Shown in pieces: positions 32,682 through 43,189 of a DNA stretch of 64,000 nucleotides. Source of the stretch: Candidula unifasciata (taxonomy: Eukaryota; Mollusca; Gastropoda; Stylommatophora; Geomitridae); NCBI GenBank assembly GCA_905116865.2, contig CAJHNH020007723.1, positions 238,501 to 302,500 of the forward strand. Direction: 5' to 3'. Within the stretch, counting starts at the first letter, position 1. Every line of letters begins with the position of its first letter. The notes beneath the pieces are model-generated. The model was given only the letters and a program-made list of their open reading frames with translations. It was not told the origin of the DNA and did no database searches. A program made the translations under genes and the position numbers.

Positions 32682-32832
32682 CTTAAGTAAAACAATCCAT
32701 TGATTAATTTTTCTTGAAGCTGGCAAACTTTTTCAACATTTCTCTTAATTAATTCCCCTTTTGCTGAGCAACTGTGGGCAGTTCGTGCATCTGCATCCAT
32801 GTCTGGGTACACCGCAAAATCTGGGAACTGTG
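32682..32832 (-). CDS. TBK1: TBK1-like exon: linker to scaffold domain
   Basis: 151 bp. Reads QFPDFAVYPDMDADARTAHS, then CSAKGELIKRNVEKVCQLQE and KLINGLFYL. Corresponds to human [20 protein letters not shown]. Predicted helix begins the scaffold/dimerisation domain. Acceptor GTTCACAG, donor GTATTT next to a poly-T tract. Confidence 0.88.
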
Positions 32833-32999
32833 CTGTGAACAATTACAATGGAAAAGAAATTGTAAGGATGAAATGGAACAATCAAGTATTTGTTTTTAAA
32901 GTAACTTGTACTGTTTTATTAGCAAAGCTAGCAAAAAAAAATATTTTCGAATGGTTCCATAAACAAAATCGTCTTAGCTGCCCGCAGTTAGCAGATTTA

Positions 33000-33140
33000 G
33001 CTCGCTGTATGCTGAGTATGTTTCCTTCACTAGCAAAAATAAAATCCTAACCTGTACATTCTTTGGCGACAGTACTAGCCATGCGGCCTTAAAATCTCAA
33101 GATAAAAAAAACCCACTGCCACAAAAGTGGTAAATACAGG
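33000..33140 (+). mobile_element. SINE-D fragment
   Basis: AAAATAAAATCCTAACCTGT, ACTAGCCATGCGGCCTTAAA and CACAAAAGTGGTAAATAC match the SINE-D body at 4230-4380. Confidence 0.6.
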
Positions 33141-33345
33141 AGAAACTGGCATTTTTTAAAATTCTGGTGGCAGAAGATGAAAGGATCTCGAGCTGAGGAT
33201 TTAAGGTCACAAGTGCAGTGCAGTCACAACAGTCACTGCAAGTCAGAATCTTTATTTTGGCCTTTAATAGAACAAAGATCTCCATGATGATTTGAACTTG
33301 GGTCTCCCATATACAAGCCCAGCATTCTAACCATGTGGCCTGCTG
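33140..33345 (-). mobile_element. tRNA-derived SINE, opposite strand
   Basis: On the minus strand, A-box-like TGGTTAGAATGCTGGG and B-box-like AAGTTCAAATC lie about 30 bp apart (33330-33285), followed by AAAATAAAGATTCTGACTTG. It abuts the plus-strand SINE-D head to tail. Confidence 0.6.
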
Positions 33346-33364
33346 CTCTTTATAGCGTATTTTG

Positions 33365-33610
33365 TCTCCTTCCTCTTTTACCGCTTCGAGTGTCGAGGAA
33401 GATATACGGTTCTGCTTTTTGCTTTTCTTGCAGCCTCAACAATAGACACATTATGCTGCTGTAGAGTTTCTCTGATGTTATCTTTCCATCTTATTCTTGG
33501 TCTACCTTGTGCTCTATGTCCTTCTCCTCTTTTGGTGTAAGCCTTGTATGGTATGGTATCACAAGGCATTCTCTCTAAGTGGGCAAACCATATGATTTTC
33601 CTATCTTTGT
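33365..33610 (-). mobile_element. LINE C-terminal fragment
   Basis: Minus frame IIWFAHLERMPCDTIPYKAY, then GRPRIRWKDNIRETLQQHNV and EAARKAKSRTVYLP: the W.GH..RM and GRPR..W.D signatures after the RT of RTE-like LINEs. Confidence 0.78.
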
Positions 33611-33770
33611 ACCACAGTCTGAAAACATAAAAGCCAGATCTGTAAAATGGATGTGCGCACAGGTTCTGAACCAAGACTAAAGTCTGGGGATGGACAAACA
33701 ACCAGAATTGTCTACAGGAGTTTACAGCCGATGAATGCAATAAAGAAGATGAAGAAGAAGCTGTCTTTGA
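33610..33770 (+). mobile_element. SINE-B fragment
   Basis: AAGCCAGATCTGTAAAATGG, GGTTCTGAACCAAGACTAAA, TGGACAAACAACCAGAATTG and TTTACAGCCGATGAATGC, then a mixed GAAGATGAAGAAGAA tail. Only the 3' half is present. Confidence 0.75.
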
Positions 33771-34074
33771 ATGTAATTCAGAACTGGTTTTGTGCTGACC
33801 TTTTCTCTTATGACCACATTCCTGATTGTATTTCTTCTGGTCCCTCCTGCAGCCTTCAGGCACATAGTGTATGTAGACTCTTTGAAAGTTATAAATGATT
33901 ATTCAAATTTGTTTTTTCTTCTTTCTGAAATCTTTCTTGTAATCTACTGAAACTGAAAGAGTTACAAGAAGAGAGTAAAGTTCTGTTTCAACAATCGACA
34001 TCACTGAACACACAGGGCTTTCCCATGTGTGCTCAGTCTTCCAATGCAGCAGCCACCATAAGGTGTATGGTGCT

Positions 34075-34335
34075 TTATTAATATCCTACCCCAGATGATG
34101 TCACAGAACAGTCCAACATTTTAGAGGGTGGTAAGACTGGGTTTCCCAGCTTTCTGATGCTTTTAACATCCTCAAAACATCTAGAATTGGCCCTAACGCC
34201 AACCCACCTATGTCCCACGAGAGAGTGCAGCCTAGGTCCCATGACTGCATGCAGCCTATCTACCACCCCCTAAAATATTAGACTGTCCCATGACCTGTGG
34301 ATTGCCCTGTTTGGGGTAGGTTATTAATAAAGCAC
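34075..34335 (-). mobile_element. MITE, GGTGCTTTATTAAT family (copy 2)
   Basis: Left GGTGCTTTATTAATATCCTA and right, reverse complemented, GGTGCTTTATTAATAACCTA form inverted repeats that run about 60 bp with some mismatches (..ACAGTC.AA.ATTTTAG.GGGTGG). Sequence is the inverse of 9830-10112. Target duplication not clear. Confidence 0.8.
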
Positions 34336-34685
34336 CAAAGGTACCTCTACTGATTGTTCCCATCAGTAGTTGATTACGAATGAACCCTAACTTGATCTCC
34401 AAGAAGACGCAGTCATGCTTCACCAGGCTTCACTTTCAGGTAATTTAACCATGTCAGCATAAGAGATTCATCATTAACTTCCAGTCTAGTCCATATAGCA
34501 CTGTTGATTTCAATTCCATGCATGCATCTTTCAGCAAACAGTGCTGCAATGCTCACCAGTAGGTCCACTCAATCATTACCTTTTACTGAGACATGTCCAG
34601 GCATGCAGATCCAGGGGAAGGAGGTAAGGGGCGAAAGAGTTAGAGTTTAATGATGATGGAGATGGAGATAGAGATCCATACTTAC

Positions 34686-34891
34686 GAATTTCAGGTCTGG
34701 GTAGCCGATATGCCTCTGTCATTTCCCTCTGAAACAAGTAGATGCTGCCAGAGATCAGATAAGATGGGTAATTCTGCAATGGACAACTGGGGTCAATCAC
34801 GTCCTCCAACAGCTTCCCACCAACAATCAGAATCTGGTCGGAGGCTACAATGTCTGTCACCGCTGCAATCTCGTCTAGAATGCCTGTGAAA
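34686..34891 (-). CDS. TBK1: TBK1-like exon: ubiquitin-like domain
   Basis: 206 bp. Reads FTGILDEIAAVTDIVASDQI, then LIVGGKLLEDVIDPSCPLQN and on to REMTEAYRLPRPEIP. QILIVGGKLLE aligns with human QELIYEGRRLVLE. Two acceptors are possible; phase with the previous exon (AC+T) fixes TTTGTGTAG as the real one rather than TTTCACAG eight bases later. Confidence 0.92.
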
Positions 34892-35057
34892 CTACACAAA
34901 AAGAGATTTTTAAAAAAATGTCTACATAAGAATAACCAATTTAAAGAAAATAATTCTGAACTAATTTATTCAATTCCTTACCTAAATATTTAATTTTAAA
35001 ATCAAGTCATCAATTTTTAATTCTAATGTTATTTTGATTTTAACATATATTACCAGT

Positions 35058-35300
35058 GAAATGGTCGGCTCTGTGGCTAAGTCGATGGGAACGCTTCGTA
35101 ATGCTGGGATACCGGGTTCGATCCCAGCTGCTGGCCATGCACCTTGTGTTGGTTTGGACAGTGGTATCAAGAAAGCCGACCATCCAGAAAGCAATGGCAA
35201 ACTAGTGGACGTAGATTTGCCTAGAAAAACCACACAACAGCCAGGGGCTGTTGGGGTTGGTTCTGCAACGTCCTGTAAAAGATACGCAACTAACCTAACC
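35058..35300 (+). mobile_element. SINE-S, tRNA-derived
   Basis: Good Pol III boxes: A box TGGCTAAGTCG, B box GGGTTCGATCCCA, 40 bp apart. Body: GGACAGTGGTATCAAGAAAG, CCGACCATCCAGAAAGCAAT, ACCACACAACAGCCAGGGGC. The head is shared with 56573-56635 but the body is different. Confidence 0.8.
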
Positions 35301-35399
35301 AGTGAAATGTGGAGACCCACTAAAGACATGGAAGAAACGTTAAGTGCATTAGAGAACAAAGGTAAGGAAATTGATGAACATAAGATGAGATGAATTAAA

Positions 35400-35640
35400 G
35401 AAAGATGAAGAAATAAGAGGTCAATGTGGCCAGAAGAGTAAGAAGCAGAAATTTATATCTCCCTCGACACCCCATATGGTACAAGAGCAAATAAAGAAGA
35501 AGAAGCAACAAAAGAAATGACTGGACAACTACTAGTATCAACAGTTTTAAACCAAAGATGGTGACATACTGGGCACATCTTGAGAAAAAGCAGACACAAA
35601 ATCACTAAATGGGTCATTTTTCATTAATGTTTTCAATTTA
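35400..35640 (+). mobile_element. RTE-like LINE 3' remnant
   Basis: AAAGATGGTGACATACTGGG, CACATCTTGAGAAAAAGCAG correspond to the GHIL-type segment at 690-740 (CTGGGCACATCATGAGAAG). Heavily decayed. Confidence 0.4.
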
Positions 35641-36529
35641 AATTAGCCACGTTCAACCTCTGACTAGGGAGCTAGCTTCATCCTTTTCAATATGGGTTAT
35701 AATTATGGTAACAAACTGTATTGCTATTTCACTGCATAGTGTTTGGTGTTTATTTTTTGTCTTTTGTGTCTGTCTGGCCAGCCAGGTCTTCAATTCATCT
35801 TTTAGGAAAAACAAAACAAAAAAATCGACCACGTTTAGCCTACTGCGAGCAGTATCGTTTATAATTGCTGTCTTGTTTTTTATGTGCCAATTTTGTTGGC
35901 TAAGAAATTATTATTGCACCAAAACTAGTGGTTTGGAGCGGTACTCTAATACCTGGTAAGGGTTGTTGGGAAGGCAGCTGGTATGCATTAAACACAACCA
36001 CACACACACACATAGGTATACATGTACAATTACGCACACACAAATATATATATTTTATTCTTTTATTCTTCTCCTTCCTCAATTTCTTTTTCTCACCTCA
36101 CCTTCTGTCTTATCATATCTTTATCTCTAGAGACTTATTTATTTTTACGTGTCCTGCAAATGAATTTCTTAATTTTTTTCTGTATGTTCTCATTGCTGTC
36201 AATATGAAACTAATGGAATTAGAAAGCAAGGATGTCAGAGAGAAACCCTTTAAAAAAAAAAAGCCAAGGCAAGTCAAAGGTGCACAAAACATTTCCATCC
36301 ACGACAGAAAAAGACTGCAAACGATGAAGAGAAAGGGAGGAATAGAAGTAGGCTCTATGTGGCGTACAAATGACACAACAGTATGTTGATGATGAATTTT
36401 ACAATTCCTTAGTATCAGAAGTTGAAATGTCACATATGTTGAAAGTCAAAGTTCAAGTTAAAAGGGATCGACTTCATTGCACCAGATATTATTCCACGTG
36501 GCCAAGTCTCTCTCTGCAACAGGTAGTTG

Positions 36530-36705
36530 CCTTTAGAGAGCATAACACAAAGCACAAACTCCACAGCTCCAGCAATAATCCCCAGAAATCTCTGTAAAAA
36601 CTGCACCTGTTAACTGAATGATGCATCTGTTAAATGAACCCCCAAAATCTTAAGAACGTAAGGCAATAGTTTGACCACTGTGCCAATGAGATCCCCCCCC
36701 CCCCC
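36530..36705 (-). repeat. Possible tRNA-derived SINE, related to 45800-45960
   Basis: TGTTAACTGAATGATGCATC..AATCTTAAGAACGTAAGGCA parallels CTTGAACTGAGTGGTACAGT..GTCTTCAGAGTACGGGGC at 45863. Followed by a C run at 36693-36707. Confidence 0.4.
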
Positions 36706-36739
36706 CCACTTTTTCCTCCCCTAATCCAATTTTTCTATA

Positions 36740-37315
36740 CCTTCAAGTAAAAGTGAAGGACCCTTTCTACGCCTTCAGGCTTACTGAACATATAGGGCTA
36801 GATGTATAATTTATAGACCAATCGGCACTCAGTGGGTGATGTGGTCAGCATCACATCAGCCACTTTAACTTTCCAGGACTCCACCTGGTAGTTATTCAAT
36901 GCTGGGTCAACCAGGAAGCCACTTTTACTTCCCAGGACTCCACCTGGTAGTTATTCAAGACTGGGTCAACCAGGAAGCCACTTTTACTTCCCAGGACTCC
37001 ACCTGGTAGTTATTCAAGACTGGGTCAACCTGGAAGCCACTTTTACTTCCCAGGACTCCACCTGGTAGTTATTCAAGACTGGGTCAACCTGGAAGCCACT
37101 TTTACTTCCCAGGACTCCACCTGGTAGTTATTCAAGGCTGGGTCAACCTGGAAGCCACTTTTACTTCCCAGGACTCCACCTGGTAGTTATTCAAGACTGG
37201 GTCAACCTGGAAGCCAAGGTCATTTAAAAAAAAAAAGAAGCCTGGTACCGTCAGGACCTGAACCCATGACCTTCCAATCCGCCTCTAGCTGCTACGCCAC
37301 AGCAAATACCTATCT
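36740..37315 (-). mobile_element. SINE-V with internal 59-bp array
   Basis: Reversed SINE-V: tail side CAAGTAAAAGTGAAGGACCC, AGGGCTAGATGTATAATTTA at left; tRNA head at right (37240-37315) with B-box (minus) GGTTCAGGTCC and A-box-like TGGCGTAGCAGC. The middle is expanded (see next entry), making this copy about twice normal length. Confidence 0.82.
36869..37216. repeat. 59-bp minisatellite inside SINE-V, about six units
   Basis: CTTCCCAGGACTCCACCTGG and CTGGGTCAACCAGGAAGCCA recur every 59 bp: CTGGG at 36902, 36961, 37020, 37079, 37138, 37197. A single unit corresponds to the normal SINE-V segment between the AAGTAAAGGCGG and GACCTCGGCTCC blocks. Confidence 0.93.
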
Positions 37316-37519
37316 AGCTATCTTCTTTTACCCCAGCAACCAGGTCAACACACAAAGTGCCACCATGTGGTTGAGGATCACCCGTGAAGAGGTCCCAGAA
37401 ACCGCGTTCAGCCATTAGACCATATTTATGACCGGGCTATATTGCGGCCCCTGGCAAGAGCCAGAGTAGGGCTTCAAATAACGGAAATTTGCATCTCACA
37501 AGGAGATGACTAGGGGCGA

Positions 37520-37780
37520 ATACCTTCAAGTATGATAACTGAATACTGCCAGCCTCAAATTTATACAGACCAATCAGCATTCAGTGAGTTATGTGATCAC
37601 TACTACTCCCCTGTCTGTAGATCCCAGGAAACTTCAGAAGAGTATACATTTGGAGGCTGAGCCAACCCGGACATCCAGGTCAATTAAAAAATATTTTTTT
37701 TAAATCCCTGCTTGATGGAGATTTCAACTCAAGAACATGGGGTTAGCAGGAAAATATGCTAGCCACTGAGGTATTCTGTG
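37520..37780 (-). mobile_element. SINE-V copy, diverged
   Basis: ATACAGACCAATCAGCATTC, GAGTTATGTGATCACTACTA, GGAGGCTGAGCCAACCCGGA and AATCCCTGCTTGATGGAGAT (head with B-box-like ATTTCAACTC) in reversed order. Confidence 0.6.
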
Positions 37781-38245
37781 TCTCTGCTGTTCAGTGTCTT
37801 TGTTATTTAGGTGCTTTTCTGTGTCTTCCTTATTCTGTCTTTTTGTTATTTAGTTGATATTCTGTGTCAGTGTTATTCAATATCTTCATTATTCTGTGCC
37901 TTTGTTATTTAGTTGCTATTCATTGTCTTCATTATTCTGTGCCTTTTGTTTTTTAGCTGATATTTTGTGTCTTCTTTATTTTGTTTTTTGTTAGTTTGTT
38001 GCTTTGCGTCTACATTATACTGTGCCTTTTGTAATTTAGTTGCTATTCTGTGTCTTCATTATTCTGCGTCTTTATTATTCGGTGTCTCTGCTATTCTATG
38101 TGGCCACTATTTTTGTTGTTGAAATCTGTCCCCCATTGAGTGTCTTTAATATTTGGTGTCTTCAATATTCTGTGCATTTGCTATTCTGTATCTTCATTAC
38201 CCTGTCTTCTTTATTCTGTGTCTTCATCACTTCATCTGTATTCAA
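37775..38245. repeat. Degenerate minisatellite, TTATTCTGTGTCTT type
   Basis: Irregular repeats of ATTATTCTGTGCCTTTGTTA and TTTAGTTGCTATTCTGTGTC. It runs up to within 15 bp of the donor side of the 38254-38433 exon. Confidence 0.75.
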
Positions 38246-38253
38246 ACACTTAC

Positions 38254-38433
38254 GTGATGTTTGGCTCAGCGTAGATCTTCAGATCCTCACATTTATTGTA
38301 ATAGAAGACATGAAGGACAATCTTCTGTTTGATATTCTGCACCATCCGGAAAAGCCCATTGTACGTGATCATCTTGGCTGCGTCTGGTTCCATAAGGCCT
38401 GCCAGTAGAGGTATTACTATAGACTTCAGGCCA
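38254..38433 (-). CDS. TBK1: TBK1-like exon: end of kinase domain, start of ubiquitin-like domain
   Basis: 180 bp. Reads GLKSIVIPLLAGLMEPDAAK, then MITYNGLFRMVQNIKQKIVL and HVFYYNKCEDLKIYAEPNIT. Corresponds to human [20 protein letters not shown] through the first strand of the ubiquitin-like domain. Donor GTAAGTG. Confidence 0.94.
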
Positions 38434-38539
38434 CTGTAAGTGATAAATGAAATCAGACATTTCTAGGTGGGTTTTTCTGTTGTTGGGGGAAGGGTTGTGT
38501 GGGACAATAAATAACTTATCAGAATAGACTAATACACAT

Positions 38540-39060
38540 GAAAATTATGAATAGACATGGCACAAAATAGTAAGTCATGTATAGACAAAACACAAAAGAA
38601 TTAGTTACAGAAACACAATACAACAGAATTAGTCACAAACACAACATAATAGAATTTAGAAACACAGCTCAAAGAAATCAGTCGAAGACACAACACAGTT
38701 GGAATTACGCAAGGCATGTGCGAGCACATTTATGCATGCACACACACAAAATTACTCATGGACACACAACACAATAAAATTTGTCATAGAGACACAACAG
38801 AACAGAAAAAGTCAAAGACACAACACCACAGAATCAGTCAGAGAACAGCATACAGAATTAGTCTGAGACCCAACAGAAATAGTCAGAGACACAATAAATA
38901 AAAATTAGCTGCTATAAAGACACAGCACAGAAGAATTAGAAGCAACCCAGCAGAATTAGGGACATGCAGAACAGAATTAGAGATACAACACAACAGAATA
39001 AATGATAGAGACAACATAAAAGACTAAGTCATGATTAGGCAAAACACAAAAGAATCTCTT
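38540..39060. repeat. Degenerate minisatellite, ACACAACAGAATTAGTCA type
   Basis: Units such as AGAATTAGTCACAGAAACAC and AGAGACACAACA recur with heavy divergence and variable spacing (roughly 25-35 bp). No coding potential. Confidence 0.7.
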
Positions 39061-39089
39061 TCTTTCATAGATTCTTGAAAATGTCTGTA

Positions 39090-39092
39090 TGA

Positions 39093-39164
<72 letters not shown>

Positions 39165-39300
39165 TGTGTGAGAGAGAGAGAGAGAAAGAGATGGAGAGAG
39201 AGAGAGAGAGAGACAGAGAGAGACAGAGACAGAGTGTGCGTGTGTTCGTGCGTGCGTCTGTGTGTGTATGTATGTATGAGTGTGCTTATGTCTGTGTACG
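39090..39300. repeat. Composite microsatellite (AC)n(AT)n(GT)n(GA)n
   Basis: Alternating blocks: ACACACACACAC to 39116, ATATATATAT to 39131, TGTGTGTGTGTG to 39169, GAGAGAGAGA to 39235 and GTGTGC-rich to about 39300. The AC..GT arrangement is self-complementary and could form a long hairpin. Confidence 0.9.
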
Positions 39301-39522
39301 CACGGGCAAATAAAAGTGTATGTGTACGTGTATATTCTTAGTGTGTATGACTGTGTATACATGATGTGTGTGTATGCAATATTTCATTATGTATATTTTT
39401 ATATAAACATAACCTGTAGTATTGATATGTGGTGTGAAAGTTGAGTGATTGGAAGGGCCAAACGTAAGACTGGCCTGCGTGCCTAATTTGTAACCCTTTG
39501 AAAATAAAGTTTGTTTGTTCGT

Positions 39523-39572
39523 TCTCTTTCTCTCTCTCGCTCGCTCGCTCGCTCGCACCGCACGCACACACA
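39523..39572. repeat. TC/GCTC microsatellite beside exon
   Basis: CTCTTTCTCTCTCTCGCTCG, then three more CTCG units and CACGCACACA, ending 12 bp from the exon donor at 39584. Confidence 0.85.
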
Positions 39573-39583
39573 AGCACTGTTAC

Positions 39584-39694
39584 CTTGACAAAGGAGAAGT
39601 GTCTGGCAAGTCCCGCTTCCACTGTATGGGCCCATTCTCAAAGTTCTGAACACCCGATATAACTCCACTTTCTTTCTGTGTGATGATCTCAAAC
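39584..39694 (-). CDS. TBK1: TBK1-like exon: kinase C-lobe
   Basis: 111 bp. Reads FEIITQKESGVISGVQNFEN, then GPIQWKRDLPDTSPLS, matching human YKIITGKPSGAISGVQ. Acceptor TTTGTTTAG, donor GTAACA. Flanked by a GCTC-rich and TC-rich simple repeat within 40 bp on the donor side (39523-39556). Confidence 0.94.
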
Positions 39695-40124
39695 CTAAAC
39701 AAATTACCTGCATGTGTTTATGCTGACAATCCAAGTTTGTTTAACTCAGAGACAAAAGAATTAATTATAGATTTTATTGGATTTGATCTCCTTAACTTAT
39801 CAGATATATCTTAAGTTTCTCAGTTTTTAAGTAGGTGTGCAAATGGAGATGTGAATTTATAGAACAGCTTGCATTTCAAAGGAAAAATAACTACCAATGC
39901 TGGAAGTTCCGGGTTCAAGCCCAGTGAAGACAGATTTTTCACGTGAATTTCTAGAAATTTTCCCTGGTCTCTGGGCAGTAAGACTGGACGCCCGTGTGTA
40001 TTCTTGCGCAGTGTTTTTAGTTTGGGTTTTAAAAGCTTAGCTATTTTTGCTCATTAAGGTTTTGAAAGTTTGACTATTTCTGCTGGTTTAGGTTTAAACA
40101 GTTTAGCCTTGCCTTATACTTAAA

Positions 40125-40335
40125 AAAAAAGGTTTAAAAAAAAAGGTTTTAAAAAAAGGGGGGGAGGGGGGGTGTGCAGGGGTCTTGCCATATACTCAAA
40201 GAGGGAGGGAAGGGGGGCCTCTGCCATATACTTGGGGAGGGGGCAGCAAGAGTATTACCATATACTCAAACATGAGGGGGGGGGTTGCCTATACTTAAGG
40301 GCGAAGAAGGGGGGGGGGAAGGGAGGGAGGGGCTG
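40125..40335 (+). repeat. G-run cluster
   Basis: Repeated GGGG tracts (40155-40175, 40200-40220, 40236-40246, 40275-40287, 40308-40332) around TTGCCATATACTCAAA-type repeats. The plus strand could form G-quadruplexes. Confidence 0.7.
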
Positions 40336-40544
40336 ATTAAAGTTTATCAGACCACTGCTTTACAAAATGCTGCAAATCCGAACATAATCAATGTTGGCTG
40401 TTTGTGGTTTTTATCAGGAAGTTTTACTTTCGGTACTTTGCCATTGCTAACTGTAATGCTTCACACCATTGTCAAAATCAACACATACAAAAAGTCTTTA
40501 AACATTTTAGTCATTGCTAAAATTTAGGTCTGGACTCTTTTTTT

Positions 40545-40745
40545 TTTTTAAATGACCTCGGCTTTGAGGTTGACCCAACGTTATGGGTACCAGGTAAAGT
40601 CCTGGGAAGTAAAAGCAGCCGACGGCACAATGTCGGCCACATCACCCCCCCCCCCCCATCTGTGTGCCAGCTGGTCTATTTTGAAACTTTTTCTTTTTAA
40701 ATATACGCCCAATTTTCCTGAAGGTGTGGTAATGTGTGGTTTACT
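40545..40745 (+). mobile_element. SINE-V fragment
   Basis: AATGACCTCGGCTTTGAGGT, GGTACCAGGTAAAGTCCTGG, AAGTAAAAGCAGCCGACGGC and CTGGTCTATTTTGAAAC; head missing, C run at 40647. Confidence 0.78.
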
Positions 40746-40749
40746 TTAC

Positions 40750-41940
40750 AAACAATATGTGATTTTTTTTTTCAAATTCTGATACAATTGTACGGTAAAT
40801 GAGCTCTACAGAACCAATCCTGGTGTAAGGAAACAAATCATGGATATTCAGCAAATCACTAAGAAATTATGTGGAAGCTGCAGAGATTTTCGTTTTAAAG
40901 AGAAATTAGAGCACCATGACGGACAAAAAGTGAAATGAAAGACCTTGAAAAAAAATTATTACATGAGAACTGATAGCCCACATTTTTTTTTTAATGCCCT
41001 AAAAATGGGACAACTTGCCTACAAATCACAGGAGAAAAGTTGGAAGGGGAAAACTGGCAGAGGGAGACTGACAAAGAATATGGAAAGTTTGGTATAAAGG
41101 CACTTAGGAACTTCTGTATCAGAAATGAGCGCTGAACACTGTTGAAAGACAGTGTTACCTGATTTGGACATTGAGAAGAGGATAAATAGCAGATTTTCTT
41201 TATAACAGGAAAAAAGAAACTATAAATATAAACATGAACTCAAACAAAACAGGAAGTGAATGGAAATTTTGTGCCCACAAATAGGGAAAATCAAATACTG
41301 TCACATATACATATGAACTACCACCTGATTTGTATTTTTATATTGCCCTCCCCCCCCCCCCCCCCTTCCCCCCCCCCTAAACTCAGTTAGACTGCTTGAA
41401 AAACCCAATAATATCTTTTCAGATGACTAAAAACCCCAACTAGTAAACATCCGGTCAGATTTATTAGGGCACACAAAAAATAATAAGAACACTCTGCCAA
41501 TACAAATATTCACATGACATTTACAACAAAATCAACACCTCATATATCCCAACAGCTCTTACATTTGTATATTCAAACACAACATAGTAATATTTTTCAA
41601 GAACCATATTGCATTTAAGGGAACGGATATAAATAAACAACCTTGTCCTGCGGAAGTCAAATTTTAATTAGTAACATTTTAAGTTATGGAAAAACCACTT
41701 AATTATTATCTCTCCCTTTTTTTCTCGATGCTGTGAATTCAGGAAACTTCACTTTTTAACTCTTTCAGTTCTAGCCAGCTGTTGTTTTAACTTGTTATAT
41801 CACAAGAAGTTGTTGTTTTAAATAAAAAACATTTGAGTCTTCTCATCATCATCATGATGGTACAGCGGGTCCCTTCTAGAACATCACTTTCATCTCAGCC
41901 CATTGATAAGAACCTTGTCTCTTGTCTATTCTCCTGCTCA
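40750..41940. other. No gene recognised
   Basis: AT-rich intron. 40940-41170 shows weak RTE-like pieces (AAGTTGGAAGGGGAAAACTG, CTGACAAAGAATATGG). C run at 41349-41376. Confidence 0.45.
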
Positions 41941-41941
41941 T

Positions 41942-41942
<1 letters not shown>

Positions 41943-42000
<58 letters not shown>

Positions 42001-42345
42001 GGGTTATCCTCATTGCACTCCGGACATGTCCATAGGTGCTTAGATCCTCCCCTCAGTATGAACCCCAATGTCCGATGGCTAATAGTACCAGTTCTATGTT
42101 GATTAACAAGTCTTCTGGCGTGTCTGGTGTGCGTCTCGTTTTTTGCTGTGCCGATCTTAATTCCCAAGTCTGCCATTCTGGCGAGTGATGTGGATTCACT
42201 GCCACCAAAGTCCTCTATCCTTCCCATTTCTCTGAGGGCACTGATAATATCAGCATGATCCATAGGCTGACCGTCGGTAGTGATAGCGGATCCAGCCAAC
42301 CTGTCAGCTCTTTCATTTCCATCGACGCCTGCTCATGTAAATTCT
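41943..42345 (-). mobile_element. LINE-B 3' end, less deleted copy
   Basis: Minus frame from 42345: NERADRLAGSAITTDGQPMD, then GGSESTSLARMADLGIKIGT, THTRHARRLVNQHRTGTISH and GGSKHLWTCPECNEDNPTN to the stop. Immediately followed by a (AACT)n tail of 13-14 units (TTAG on plus, 41943-41999). It retains the 73 bp missing from the 19-20 kb copy. Confidence 0.92.
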
Positions 42346-42429
42346 CTGAATGTCCCGTGTCTACCTGCTGATGACTTCAGCCTTTTCTTCCACGAACCCG
42401 AGGAGCAGCAGTGAAATCTGGCCGATGCT

Positions 42430-42600
42430 CAATACTCAAAGGCAAGGGGAGATGGATTTACAATCAGACTGTTACTGGTACCAACGCAATTCTGTGCCTG
42501 CTGCTTAAGATGGGGATGGAGGATTTATAAGAAAGTCCTAAATGCTGTGATGTCGATTCTTGATTCAACATTCAAAACTACGAACCATACCTCAAAGCAG
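42430..42600 (+). mobile_element. LINE-A 3' end fragment
   Basis: ATTTACAATCAGACTGTTAC, CCTGCTGCTTAAGATGGGGA, AATGCTGTGATGTCGATTCT and TGATTCAACATTC. Confidence 0.72.
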
Positions 42601-42814
42601 TTTTCCCCCTTCTAGCCCACAGTGGCGTAAGCCAAGTGATTTCAAGTTCAGGAGCCGCAACAGTAGAAAGGCAAGCTCGCTTTCCTGCTGGCCAGGTATT
42701 CATAGGCTCAAATCTCATCATGACCGATATTTTTAAATTTACTTAAAATGTATTTTTAAATTGACCTAAAATGTCAACCCATTCAGAAACTGTGTAGAAA
42801 GAAATCAAAGGCAG

Positions 42815-42960
42815 CCAGTGAGATAATGATTACATCACCCACTGAGTGTCAAGCAAGTGAACGAGGAGAAAGCGCACATAGATCATTACAGTCTGCAGAG
42901 AATAGTGCAGCAGGCAGCAATCAGGGGAACTGGCCAGCTGCATACTCATATTTATGGATT
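42815..42960 (+). mobile_element. LINE-A internal fragment
   Basis: AGCAAGTGAACGAGGAGAAA..CATAGATCATTACAGTCTGC matches the segment between RNase H and the C-terminus at 17160-17200 (minus) and 40-90 (plus). Confidence 0.55.
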
Positions 42961-43189
42961 GGTCCAGGACTAGTTGTTTGTCCACCAGTTTTTCAACTGC
43001 AACAATGAGGGACATTTCATTTGATTTGCACAGGAACGGAGCAAGTATGGGGAAACCTGATTGCAGTTGTGTTGAAACCTCAATTAAGACTAAGACTGTT
43101 TAACCATCTGATATTGTAGTAGCAACAGCTAACTTCCATACCATTTCACTGCCCATTACTCGAGCATGTCCTTGTACAAAGATGAATGC

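Noticed and set aside
35058..35130. Genuine tRNA gene
   Set aside because: A and B boxes are good, but the cloverleaf 3' side and acceptor pairing are missing and a SINE body follows. Same for 11680, 57640 and 63085.
38254..38408. Plus-strand 122-codon frame over 38040-38408
   Set aside because: Overlaps the well-supported minus-strand kinase exon and a degenerate minisatellite; a shadow frame.
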